8,627 nt of DNA from Candidatus Glassbacteria bacterium RIFCSPLOWO2_12_FULL_58_11. GTDB taxonomy: Bacteria > Gemmatimonadota > Glassbacteria > GWA2-58-10. Both the position numbers and the translations under genes were made by a program. The notes under the pieces were generated by a model that ran no database searches, was not told where the DNA came from, and saw only the letters and a list, made by a program, of their open reading frames with translations. Of this stretch, positions 1 through 7,061 are shown one piece after another. The stretch spans positions 1-8,627 of the forward strand of contig MFIX01000029.1 of NCBI GenBank assembly GCA_001780825.1. The letters are read 5' to 3'. Positions within the stretch are counted from its first letter, which is position 1, and each line of letters begins with the position of its first letter.

Positions 1-2245
1 GCACCAGGGCCACCTTGCCGGTGAACATCGCGCCGTCCGGTCCGGTCGCCTGGATCAGGTACACGCCGCTGGCGCAGTCCCGGCCCTGAGCATTGGAGCC
101 ATCCCAGAAAAAAAGCGCATCCGGGTTGTCGCGCGGCGCGAACAGGCGCACCGGCTCGCCGCTGACAGTCAGGATCGAGACCTTGCTGAAGCGGGGCATG
201 CCGCTGACCGCCAGCCAGCCCTGCTGCGCAGGGCGCCAGGGGTTGGGACGGACCACCAGCTTGCCGCTTTTTCCCGGCTCTTCATCTCCCGAGGAGAGCG
301 GCAGGGCGCTCAATCCCGCGGCGGTTGCGGCCCAGAGGATGCCCCGGCCGGGGTCCAGCGCCAGGTCATTGACCGCATCCGAGGCCAGGGCGCTGTTGCC
401 CCGGTCGAAGGATTTCCACTCCTGGGCTCCGGTCAGGGCCAGACGGTAAATGCCGGACTCGGTGGCGAACCAGGCCGCAGTGTAACCCTCGACAGCGAGC
501 GCCTTGACCGCCAGCCCGGCGAACGAGGGCGGCTTGATCTCCGTGTAGGAGAACTTGTTTTCATCCGCCGCATCCTCTTGAAAATTGAGCAGGACCACCT
601 TGGCCGGGGTAGCGATCCAGAGCCGGTTGGTGCCATCCACGGCCAGGTCCACAATTCCGGTCTCTCCCACCGCGGCGCGGAAACTCGGGATATCGCGAAC
701 TGGCTGGCCGCCCGGAAAACCGCCGGGGATGACGGCCAGCCCGCGGTTGACATAGCCGATCCAGAGGTTGCCCAGACCATCCAGGGCCACGGTATGCACA
801 TCGAGCTCGCCCAGGCCGGCGGAGTAGCTGGTGAACCGGGCCTGCGCCGGGTCGAAGTAGTCCAGGCCGCCCGGCTGGTCCTGGTTCACCCGGCTGGCAA
901 CCCACACTCCGCCCTGCGTGTCGAAAGCCATCCGGCCCCGGATCACATCCATGGTCAGGCCGCTCGAATTGGCGCGAAAAGTTTCCCACCGGTCATCGCC
1001 CGGGTCGGCGGTGCTATTGTCGTCCAGGATGTTGAACCCGCCGCTTCCCACTCCGCTGGGACCGAACCAGGTCCCGAGGTAGATGCGGCCGTCGAGCGCG
1101 GGCCCTAGCGAGCTGACCAGGTTGAAAATGAGCGGGCTGCCGGCCTGGGTAAAATTCTGCCAGGTCTGGCCGTCATAACGGTTAAGCCCGGTCTGCGCAG
1201 CAGGCACGACATCCGAGGCGCTGGAAGTCCAGACCGTTCCCCGGTTGTCCACGGCGACCCGGGTGAGATCGTTGTAGAGCGGTCCGGGCAGACTGAGGTC
1301 CCGGTAGCCGCCCTCGGCATCCGGCCAGAAAATGCCGGAGCGCTCGGTCCCGGCCGCCGGCCGGGAAGCCCCGGGAGCCAAGGGTCCAAGCGAGATCACC
1401 TTTTCGCCGATATTCCGGTCTTCCCGCCAGCTCCGGTCCGCTCCCATGAAATAAATCCGTCCGGCAGCGGCGGCGGCCAGCAAGGGCTCAGCGCCGGAGT
1501 CGAGCCGGCGCAGGGCGGTCACCGCGGAGCCCTCGAAAGGCGGGTGGACCCGCGTGAAAACGTTTCCCGTAAAGAGAGAGAGCGCGCCGCCGGAGACAAT
1601 ATAGATCCCGCCCTCCGGGCCGGATTCGACCTGGGAGACCTCGAGCGAGCCCACGCCCTCGGCGCTCCCGTAACGGGTGAACCCGCCTTCGCGGTCCATG
1701 CGCCAGACTCCGCCATTGGTGGCGAAAAAGACCGCGCCGGAAGAATCCCCGGCGATATCGTAAACCGCATAGTCCGCCAGGGTGACCGGGCTTGCGCGGT
1801 CCGGCTCGAGGAACGCGCTCTGTACGATAAACCGGCGCGCGCCGCGCAGGGTACCGACCCAGACCGCGTGTTTTCCCGGATCGCCGGCGCCTGTGGCAAG
1901 GCTCAGGTGGAAGGTGCGCTCATCCGGCAGCCCGTCGAACACGCCGGCGCGGACCCAGCGGCCGCCGGCGGTGCGCAGAATCACGCCCCAGTCTGTGGTT
2001 CCGGCCAGCAGACGGCCATCGGCCAGGACGGCGAGCGAGGTCAGGTCGGATGAGGGCAGGCCCTCGGGACGCGAGAGCACCTGGTAAACCCCGCGGGTAA
2101 GATCGAGACGGACCAGGCCGCCGCCGGTGGCATACCAGAGCGCCGTGCCGGAGGGGTCGAGCTCGATTGCCCGGACCTCATTGCGGTTGGCGAAATGGCT
2201 CCCCTGCGGATAGGCTTTGCCGGAGATAGCGGCGAGCAGGAGCAT
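1..2245 (-). CDS. Secreted beta-propeller protein with C-terminal FlgD/sorting-type Ig domain (3' end cut by window edge)
   Basis: I translated this frame by hand, rechecking most lines, and found no stop: 748 residues from ATG 2245 to the left edge. Residues 1-15 continue a hydrophobic signal-peptide core (LLAMLLLAAISG). The body repeats the two-component-regulator-type propeller motif, W-x-A-T-x-x-G-(L/V)-x-x-(L/M), with tryptophans near residues 37, 181, 339, 448, 495, 543, 592 and 638. The C-terminal 80 residues hold PNPW (667-670), an F-F-x-W-D-G core and SGVY (726-729). This is the pattern of FlgD Ig-like or type IX sorting-type C-terminal domains. It ends KVALV at the edge, so probably only one or a few codons are missing. 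No kinase or DNA-binding domain is visible, so the propeller is likely an extracellular or surface protein of unknown ligand rather than a sensor kinase. It sits directly downstream of the lipoprotein gene. The true start may be upstream: see the RBS entry. Confidence 0.85.
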   Translation of the reverse strand, partial: MLLLAAISGKAYPQGSHFANRNEVRAIELDPSGTALWYATGGGLVRLDLTRGVYQVLSRPEGLPSSDLTSLAVLADGRLLAGTTDWGVILRTAGGRWVRAGVFDGLPDERTFHLSLATGAGDPGKHAVWVGTLRGARRFIVQSAFLEPDRASPVTLADYAVYDIAGDSSGAVFFATNGGVWRMDREGGFTRYGSAEGVGSLEVSQVESGPEGGIYIVSGGALSLFTGNVFTRVHPPFEGSAVTALRRLDSGAEPLLAAAAAGRIYFMGADRSWREDRNIGEKVISLGPLAPGASRPAAGTERSGIFWPDAEGGYRDLSLPGPLYNDLTRVAVDNRGTVWTSSASDVVPAAQTGLNRYDGQTWQNFTQAGSPLIFNLVSSLGPALDGRIYLGTWFGPSGVGSGGFNILDDNSTADPGDDRWETFRANSSGLTMDVIRGRMAFDTQGGVWVASRVNQDQPGGLDYFDPAQARFTSYSAGLGELDVHTVALDGLGNLWIGYVNRGLAVIPGGFPGGQPVRDIPSFRAAVGETGIVDLAVDGTNRLWIATPAKVVLLNFQEDAADENKFSYTEIKPPSFAGLAVKALAVEGYTAAWFATESGIYRLALTGAQEWKSFDRGNSALASDAVNDLALDPGRGILWAATAAGLSALPLSSGDEEPGKSGKLVVRPNPWRPAQQGWLAVSGMPRFSKVSILTVSGEPVRLFAPRDNPDALFFWDGSNAQGRDCASGVYLIQATGPDGAMFTGKVALV

Positions 2246-2323
2246 GGCCAGCAGACTTTGGCAGGCTCCCAAAAACTTTCTTGCGCTGGCCGGTAGCGGT
2301 ATTATAAAGTGAAAAACACGGCC

Positions 2324-2337
2324 CAGTTTTACCTCCT
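2324..2337 (-). promoter_or_regulatory. Shine-Dalgarno overlapping a stop codon, with candidate CTG start of the propeller gene
   Basis: On the minus strand AGGAGGT (2337-2331) overlaps the TAA stop (2331-2329) of the lipoprotein gene. This suggests translational coupling to the propeller gene. The only start-like codon in the propeller frame at normal spacing is CTG at 2326-2324, 5 bases after GGAGG. ATG 2245 lies 86 bases after it and TTG 2272 lies 59 bases after it. Starting at CTG adds 27 residues, including an A-R-K charged segment just before the hydrophobic core. The signal peptide needs such a segment and the ATG start lacks it. GTG at 2319 is out of frame and meets TAA within six codons. 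Confidence 0.55.
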
Positions 2338-3387
2338 TTTGCCGCCTCGGCTTTCCTGGGGCCGGAAACTGAAGCTTTTTGAGGCGCGGGCCGCGGTCGA
2401 GGCCAGGCCTGCCCGGTTGACAACGCCGTCGGCCGTGATGAAATATTTGGCATCGAGCAGAAGCGGCGCAGCAGGTTTCAGTATTACCTTGCGGCTGTTG
2501 GTGCTGTCCAGCCTGGCGGAGGAAATTTCCAGCGCAGCGCCGAGGCTGTCCGGAGTGCGGAGGGTGAAAACGGCACCGGAGAGGCCACGGACAGTGTCGC
2601 AGCGGTCATCGAACTCCAGCACGATGGTCAGCGAATCGGGGGTCTCGACCGCTTTCAGCAGCGGCGCGGTGGTGTCTGCCAGCAGCAAGGCGAGGTCCAG
2701 TTTCAGGGGCTCGAGTTCCAGTTTGACCAGGGTGTCCCGGCCCTCCTCGCGGGTAAAATCCAGGCGGCCGTTACGGTTGAGGTCGCGGAAAGCCTCGAGA
2801 CGGTAATCTCCGAGCGGGAGATAGGGGAATCGATAGAGGCCGCTGGAATCGCTCGCGGTCTGGAAAACCAGACTGGTGTCCTCGGCCGCGATGACTTTCA
2901 GGACCACCCCGATCCCCAGGGAATCTTCGATCCGCACCGTGCCGCCAATCTTGCCCGGGGAAAACATCAGGCCGGTGGAAAAATAGCTCTCGTATGTTTT
3001 ATGGGACTGGACCCGGTGCATGTCGGTAAGGCCCGGGGCGACACTCAGGCGATAGGTGATATGCGGGCGCAGCGGCAAAGCAGGCCGGATACCGACTGAT
3101 TTGTCTTTCCACTTGAAAAAAAGCCGCCCCGCCTCGGGGGAGAGCTTGATCAGCGGCTCGGCGCTCTGGCGCTGGACATTCTCGCTGAATGCGACCCCAA
3201 TCGCGGTTTCCAGGGGCACGCCGGTCGTGTCCGCGGCCGGGATGAACGAGATCACCGCGGGCGGCTCCTTGTCCTCCAGGCCGCCGGGCGGCGGTCCCAG
3301 CCTGGCGCAGGAGGCGAGCAGGATCAGTGCGCCGGCGGTGAGGCCCGACAAGCAGTGGCGCGTAAAATGTGCAGTCGGAAGATTCAT
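2329..3387 (-). CDS. Ig-like (Big_5/SbsA-type) lipoprotein with carboxypeptidase-regulatory-like domain
   Basis: 352 residues. The N-terminus is a type II signal peptide: H11 and R10, hydrophobic residues 13-26, then lipobox L24-A-S-C27, so Cys27 should be lipidated. The mature N-terminus has the signature P-x-GG-x-x-D-x-x-PP-x-V (residues 33-44), typical of a widespread Bacteroidota/FCB lipoprotein family whose first domain is a bacterial Ig-like domain (Big_5, about 42-138, with F-S-E-N-V and T-Y-x-L-S-V strands). Residues 147-205 resemble a carboxypeptidase-D regulatory or prealbumin-like fold (GGTV, D-S-S-G-x-Y-x-F, L-P-x-G-x-Y-x-L-x-A-F-x-D). They run into D202-L-N-R-N-G-R-L-D210, which resembles a dockerin-type calcium loop. 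The rest is beta-rich. It is likely anchored in the outer membrane or facing the periplasm; its function is unknown. It is the first gene of a two-gene unit with the propeller protein. ATG 3387 has only a weak Shine-Dalgarno, but the lipoprotein signal fixes the start. Confidence 0.85.
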   Translation of the reverse strand: MNLPTAHFTRHCLSGLTAGALILLASCARLGPPPGGLEDKEPPAVISFIPAADTTGVPLETAIGVAFSENVQRQSAEPLIKLSPEAGRLFFKWKDKSVGIRPALPLRPHITYRLSVAPGLTDMHRVQSHKTYESYFSTGLMFSPGKIGGTVRIEDSLGIGVVLKVIAAEDTSLVFQTASDSSGLYRFPYLPLGDYRLEAFRDLNRNGRLDFTREEGRDTLVKLELEPLKLDLALLLADTTAPLLKAVETPDSLTIVLEFDDRCDTVRGLSGAVFTLRTPDSLGAALEISSARLDSTNSRKVILKPAAPLLLDAKYFITADGVVNRAGLASTAARASKSFSFRPQESRGGKRR

Positions 3388-3426
3388 TTAATCAGGGAAA
3401 TTCCCCGGGATCAAACCGCCCGTATT

Positions 3427-3509
3427 ATTGACTATCGGATTAAGCAAAATACAGGAAATCCACCGACTGAGCAAGGGAGGCGCATTGGCCAGTCGCAGCG
3501 ATAGTCAAT
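3427..3509. repeat. Nested inverted repeats in the divergent intergenic region
   Basis: ATTGACTATCG at 3427-3437 is the exact reverse complement of CGATAGTCAAT at 3499-3509: 11-bp arms with 61 bases between. Inside lies a second pair, CGACTG (3464-3469) and CAGTCG (3490-3495), with 20 bases between. The element is about 40 bases upstream of the lipoprotein start and about 130 bases upstream of the small membrane protein start. It could be a pair of operator half-sites for a regulator acting on both divergent units, or it could fold as a structured RNA in either leader. The short heptamer CGGATTA also occurs directly at 3436-3442 and 3519-3525. Function is inferred only from position and symmetry. 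Confidence 0.5.
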
Positions 3510-3544
3510 GGCTGAACTCGGATTAGCCCGACGGCCTAAAAAGC

Positions 3545-3572
3545 TTGCAAACCTAGGCGGAAGGCTTATTTT
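3545..3572 (+). promoter_or_regulatory. Weak candidate sigma-70-like promoter for the symporter unit
   Basis: TTGCAA (3545-3550) and TATTTT (3567-3572) are separated by 16 bases. Each matches the sigma-70 consensus at 4 of 6 positions. The site is 70 bases upstream of the small membrane protein gene, in the only large spacer where a promoter for this plus-strand unit could lie. FCB-group bacteria often use a different promoter consensus, so this is only a candidate. Confidence 0.2.
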
Positions 3573-3641
3573 ACAGTCCGTACCCCGGCTTTCATTTGCG
3601 ATATTCCGACCCGACCACCTCCAAAGCAACAGGATTACCCT

Positions 3642-3905
3642 ATGGACTTGCCGCGCAAAAAGGCACTCTTCAGGAAGCTCCTGCTGGCATTCGCAGTCTC
3701 CTTTCTGCTCAGTAACGGGCCGGGCCTGCTCCTGGTCAACAAGCCGCTGCTGATTGCCGGGATGCCATTGCTCTATCTCTGGGCGGCCGGCTGGGCCGCG
3801 ATCCAGATCGGGATAATCCTTTACGCCTATTTCAAGCTCTGGCGGGATGAGGTCGAGGAGGAATTTGAAACGGCAGGGCCGGACCGCTCCGGGGAGGCAA
3901 AATGA
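3642..3905 (+). CDS. Small two-helix membrane protein, DUF3311-like symporter partner
   Basis: 87 residues. A short basic N-terminus (R5-K-K, R11-K12) precedes a first hydrophobic helix (about 13-32). A turn with P-G and N-K-P leads to a second helix (about 36-64, with the sequence G-M-P-L-L-Y-L-W). An acidic cytoplasmic tail follows (W-R-D-E-V-E-E-E-F-E). Length, the P-L-x-x-x-G-x-P-x-x-Y-x-W pattern and location directly before a sodium:solute symporter match small DUF3311-type proteins. It may act as an accessory subunit of the transporter, but the biochemical role of these proteins is unproven. DUF4212, the other small SSS partner family, is the main alternative. AGGA at 3631-3634 lies 7 bases before the ATG. 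The stop overlaps the symporter start in ATGA, which implies translational coupling. Confidence 0.75.
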   Translation: MDLPRKKALFRKLLLAFAVSFLLSNGPGLLLVNKPLLIAGMPLLYLWAAGWAAIQIGIILYAYFKLWRDEVEEEFETAGPDRSGEAK

Positions 3906-5458
3906 CCCCCCTGTTGGTAATCGGTATCTACCTTGCTGTCACATTCGGAATCGGAATTATGGCCTGGTGGCGTGGCAGGGTCACCGCGGATGACTACTAC
4001 ATTTCCGCCCGCAGCCAGGGCTATATGGTGACCGCGCTGGCGATCATGGCCACCTTTTTCAGCGCTTTCGCCATGCTCGGCGCGCCGGGAATGCTCTATG
4101 CCGGCGGGATCGGCTTTGTCTATTTCATGCTCAACGTGCCAATCTGCGGGGCGCTGATCTGGATTATCGGCCGGCCGCTCTGGAGACTGGGCAAGCGTTT
4201 CGGCTATATCACTCCCAGCGACCTGGTGGCCGACTATTTCCAGAGCGACACGCTGCGGGTGCTGATCGCCCTGCTGGGGATCACCTATATCATTCCTTAC
4301 GCTGTGCTGCAGTTCAAGGGCGGCGGCTACCTGTTCGAGGTGATCACCCGCGGCAGTGATGTCCACGTGGGGGCTTTCAGCCTGGCCGGCGGAATAATCT
4401 CGTTCGGCCCGCTTAGCCTGAGCACCTCGGTATTCGGTGCGCTGCTGCTGGCCTCGATCACCATGATCTACACGATCATGGGCGGGATGAGGGCGGTCTG
4501 CTGGACCGATGTCTTTCAGGGAGCTCTACTGGTGCTCGGGATGCTGCTCGGCGGGCTCATTACAGTTTGGAAACTGGGCGGTGTGAGAGGTCTGTTCAGC
4601 CAGGCCGCCGCGGTGGGGAATGCGGCCCATCCGGCGGGAGAGTTTATCACCCTGCCCGGGCCAGCGGGGATGTTCCCGATCACCATGATCTTCACCTTTA
4701 CCCTGGTGGCCAGTTTCGGCACCATGGCCTCGCCGGGGCAGTGGATGCGCTACTACAGCGCACGCGGGCCGGACGCCCTGCGCAAGAGCATGATCATTTT
4801 CGCAGTAGTGCTCACCGCCTGCTACTTTTTCGGCACGGCGTTCATCGGGCTGGGCGGCAAGGTGATGTTCCCCTCGCTAGCCCAGCCGGATACGGTTTAC
4901 CTGATGATCCTGGAGAAATACCTGCCGCTGGTATTCGCCAGCTTCCTGGTGACCACGATCATGGCTGCGGCGATGAGCACGGCCAACGGCAACCTTCACG
5001 CCCTGAGCGCCCTGGTTACCAAGGACCTCTACAGCCGCTTCATCCGGACGGGCAACCGGGCCGGGCAGCGGGAAATGGTCTGGGTCGGCCGGACCGTCAT
5101 CTCCCTAGCCAGCATTGTCTCGCTCTGGATCGCCCTTCAGCCTAATATCGGCATGATAGTCCAGATCGGCTTGATCTCGATGGCTGCCTCGCTGCAGATG
5201 TTCCCGGCGCTGATCGGCCCGCTCTTCTGGAAAGGCGCCACCCGCACCGGGACTATCGCCGGGGTGCTGCTGGGAATGCTGGTCTCGCTGGTCACATTCC
5301 AGCCTGCGTGGTTCGGGATCAGCTCGTTCGGCCAGAGCCCCTTAAGCATCCATTACGGGTTCTGGGGGGTCGTGGTGAACCTGGCGGCCCTGTACGTGGT
5401 AAGCAGGCTGACCAGCCCGCCTCCGGCCGCGGTGATCGAGAGGTTCCACCGCGCCTGA
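3902..5458 (+). CDS. Sodium:solute symporter (SSS family)
   Basis: 518 residues, a usual length for the family, with about 13 hydrophobic helices. Family landmarks are clear. The first helix is followed by D30-D-Y-Y-I-S-A-R. The TM2 motif T51-F-F-S-A-F-A-M-L-G-A-P-G carries residues near the sodium site. Next comes G-Y-I-T-P-S-D-L (101-108). The signature G194-G-M-R-A-V-C-W-T-D-V-F-Q-G is present. The helix T351-T-I-M-A-A-A-M-S-T-A-N-G has S359 and T360 where SSS transporters hold the Na2 site hydroxyls. It should import a small organic solute with sodium across the inner membrane. The TM2 and D-Y-Y-I-S pattern and the DUF3311-like partner resemble the MctP/PanF-like branch, so a monocarboxylate is a reasonable guess, but substrate cannot be read from sequence. 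A deoxy-sugar or a sugar-derived acid is possible given the downstream aldolase gene. The start overlaps the preceding stop by 4 bases. Confidence 0.92.
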   Translation: MTPLLVIGIYLAVTFGIGIMAWWRGRVTADDYYISARSQGYMVTALAIMATFFSAFAMLGAPGMLYAGGIGFVYFMLNVPICGALIWIIGRPLWRLGKRFGYITPSDLVADYFQSDTLRVLIALLGITYIIPYAVLQFKGGGYLFEVITRGSDVHVGAFSLAGGIISFGPLSLSTSVFGALLLASITMIYTIMGGMRAVCWTDVFQGALLVLGMLLGGLITVWKLGGVRGLFSQAAAVGNAAHPAGEFITLPGPAGMFPITMIFTFTLVASFGTMASPGQWMRYYSARGPDALRKSMIIFAVVLTACYFFGTAFIGLGGKVMFPSLAQPDTVYLMILEKYLPLVFASFLVTTIMAAAMSTANGNLHALSALVTKDLYSRFIRTGNRAGQREMVWVGRTVISLASIVSLWIALQPNIGMIVQIGLISMAASLQMFPALIGPLFWKGATRTGTIAGVLLGMLVSLVTFQPAWFGISSFGQSPLSIHYGFWGVVVNLAALYVVSRLTSPPPAAVIERFHRA

Positions 5459-5575
5459 GATCGGGTGCTCGTAAGCTGTGTACTATAGTGGCTCTCCCCG
5501 GGACTGGTCAGTGCGGGCACGGCGCGCCATGCCCCTGAAAAACAACATTAATACTCAAACTCCTCCGGCGGGCGA

Positions 5576-6871
5576 ATGGCAAGTTCCGAATTCAAAAACC
5601 CGTCAACCGTCAGAAATCGTCCCCTGCGCATTCTTCTGCTGGCCGATTCCCTGCCCGATCCCCGCTCCCCGGACCCGCAGCTCCGCCTCAAGAATATTTT
5701 CGTCCTGCGCCAGGCGCGCAAGCTGGCCCAGTTCCATCAGGTGACTCACCCGGTGCTCGTACCCAGGCTGGCCGGAGCGATCCGCCTGGCTTACAGGCTG
5801 CGGGGCCGGAAATTGAGTTTCCCGTCACCGCGGGAAGAGACATTCGAGGGCATCCATTGCCTGACCGTGCGCTACACCTACCTGCCCCGGGTTTATCCCT
5901 CGCTCAAGGCCCGGGCTCTGCTGCGCTGGCTCGCGGCGCGCAGGGACAACTACGACCTGGTGCACTGCCATACGGTTTACGACCTGGGGTTGGCCGGACT
6001 GGAATTAAAGAGGCGGCTGGGGCTGCCCCTGGTCGTGACAGTTTACGGCACGGATGTGAACTGGCTCTTCGAGGAGGTGGGCGGTCTGAAAGCGGATGCG
6101 CGGATCGAGGAGGCCACGCGCCAGGTCCTGAACGGTGCGGATGCGATGATCGCGGTGAGCCGGGCTTTAGGCAAAAGAGTGGAGAGTCTGGGGGTCAGTG
6201 CGGAGAAAATGCACTGGATCGCCAACGGGGTGGAAAAGGAGTTGTTTTACCCTGGAGATAAACAGGAGGAACGGCGGAAGCTAGGGCTGGGCCCGCGGGA
6301 GAAAATAATTCTTTATGCCGGTAATATTCTCGAAACCAAGGGCCTGGGCGACCTGGCCCGGGCGCTGAAAAAACTATCCAGAAAGGGTGAAAACCGGCCC
6401 GGAGTAAGGCTTGTGCTGGTCGGGCCGGATGGGGGCTATGCGGCCACGCTGCGCGACCTGGCCGGAGAGCTCGGAGTGGTGGAGCGGATTAATTTTACCG
6501 GGGCGAAGGATTACTCAGAAATCCCTTCCTACATGCGGGCCGCGGATGTCTTTTGCCTTCCGAGCTGGCGCGAGGGCTGGCCCTGCGCCCTGAATGAGTC
6601 GCTGGCTTGCGGGCTGCCGGTAGTGGCCTGCGGAGTAGGCGGGATCCCGGAGATGCTGAGCGGGCCTGAGCTGGGGATAATCTGCGAGCCGCACGATCCG
6701 CAAGGACTGGCCGAGGCTTTAGGCGCGGCGCTTGCGCGGAATTGGGACGCGGCAAAGATTACCGAGGCGGCTGAGCCGTACAGCTACGACAGGCTGAGGC
6801 TGAGATACGAGGAAGTGTACCGGGTAGTTCTGGAGGGCCGGAACTTGGACCCTTCAAAAAATCGGGCATAA
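5576..6871 (+). CDS. GT4-type glycosyltransferase, GT-B fold
   Basis: 431 residues. It should transfer a sugar from a nucleotide-sugar donor to an unidentified acceptor, probably at the cytoplasmic face of the membrane during polysaccharide or glycolipid synthesis. The N-terminal Rossmann domain opens with L-R-I-L-L-L-A-D (17-24) and includes D127-L-V-H-C-H-T and V155-Y-G-T-D, then A193-V-S-R and I215-A-N-G-V-E. The C-terminal domain begins with I244-I-L-Y-A-G-N and K255-G, continues with L281-V-G-P-D-G, and ends with the retaining-GT EX7E motif E333-G-W-P-C-A-L-N-E341, then G-L-P-V-V-A and G-G-I-P-E. No membrane helix or signal is seen. ATG 5576 is the first start after an in-frame TAA at 5549. 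The Shine-Dalgarno is poor (GGCGGG region). It is 117 bases after the symporter, so it may be a separate or weakly linked unit. Donor and acceptor are unknown. Confidence 0.9.
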   Translation: MASSEFKNPSTVRNRPLRILLLADSLPDPRSPDPQLRLKNIFVLRQARKLAQFHQVTHPVLVPRLAGAIRLAYRLRGRKLSFPSPREETFEGIHCLTVRYTYLPRVYPSLKARALLRWLAARRDNYDLVHCHTVYDLGLAGLELKRRLGLPLVVTVYGTDVNWLFEEVGGLKADARIEEATRQVLNGADAMIAVSRALGKRVESLGVSAEKMHWIANGVEKELFYPGDKQEERRKLGLGPREKIILYAGNILETKGLGDLARALKKLSRKGENRPGVRLVLVGPDGGYAATLRDLAGELGVVERINFTGAKDYSEIPSYMRAADVFCLPSWREGWPCALNESLACGLPVVACGVGGIPEMLSGPELGIICEPHDPQGLAEALGAALARNWDAAKITEAAEPYSYDRLRLRYEEVYRVVLEGRNLDPSKNRA

Positions 6872-6915
6872 AGTTTTAACTTATTTAAATATTATCAAAT
6901 TTGCGTTTTCTTTCA
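6872..6915. promoter_or_regulatory. AT-rich tract between glycosyltransferase and aldolase/dehydrogenase genes
   Basis: Positions 6872-6900 contain only 3 G or C in 29 bases, against roughly 60% elsewhere, followed by a T-rich run (TTTTCTTT, 6906-6913). It could be an upstream promoter element or a nucleoid-protein binding site for the downstream gene, or the end of the preceding transcript. No convincing -35/-10 pair is visible. Confidence 0.25.
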
Positions 6916-6916
6916 C

Positions 6917-6943
6917 GCAGGGGCATAGCGGCGATGCCCCTGC
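6917..6943. repeat. Perfect 10-bp hairpin (GCAGGGGCAT stem)
   Basis: GCAGGGGCAT (6917-6926) pairs exactly with ATGCCCCTGC (6934-6943) around a 7-base loop. No T-run follows on the plus strand, so a standard intrinsic terminator is not well supported. ACGCAG (6915-6920) can alternatively pair with CTGCGT (6946-6951), so two mutually exclusive folds exist. It may act as a transcript-end stabiliser, a terminator of atypical form or one half of a REP/MITE-like element. Confidence 0.6.
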
Positions 6944-6988
6944 ATCTGCGTACCGGGCCTACCTGCATGTGCTTTCGCCGGGCGGCTA

Positions 6989-7004
6989 CAGGGGTCCGCC
7001 CCTG
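6989..7004. repeat. Second hairpin, CAGGGG stem with TCCG tetraloop
   Basis: CAGGGG (6989-6994) pairs with CCCCTG (6999-7004) around the four-base loop TCCG. It shares the CAGGGG core with the hairpin at 6917-6943, and CAGGGGC at 6918-6924 is the reverse complement of GCCCCTG at 6998-7004. The 88-base segment is therefore bounded by inverted copies, as in REP or MITE-type repeats. It lies about 58 bases before the aldolase/dehydrogenase start. Confidence 0.5.
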
Positions 7005-7061
7005 GCGGGTTTGCGGCATCTTGTGAATAATCGCGATCAAGTATTAGAGGAGCATTGAAAA

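Noticed and set aside
578..1108. 176-codon plus-strand open frame
   Set aside because: Antisense to the propeller gene, whose repeats and C-terminal domain are recognisable across the same stretch.
2178..2453. 91-codon minus-strand open frame bridging the two left genes
   Set aside because: It is out of frame with both the lipoprotein and the propeller coding frames and shows no motif; the real frames explain the region.
2309..2806. 165-codon plus-strand open frame, very rich in Ser and Arg
   Set aside because: Antisense to the lipoprotein gene; composition is typical of a shadow frame.
3396..3406. GGGAA-A-TTCCC palindrome upstream of the lipoprotein start
   Set aside because: Five-base arms are too short to separate from chance, though it lies where an operator could be.
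3827..4366. 179-codon minus-strand open frame
   Set aside because: Antisense to the symporter, which has clear family signatures; low-complexity His/Asp/Gln-rich product.
5478..5744. 88-codon plus-strand open frame before the glycosyltransferase
   Set aside because: It overlaps the glycosyltransferase N-terminus in another frame and has no ribosome binding site or recognisable motif.
7021..7047. TTGTGA/TATTAG promoter-like pair before the aldolase/dehydrogenase gene
   Set aside because: The spacing is only 15 bases and the -10 element would overlap the ribosome binding site, leaving no leader.
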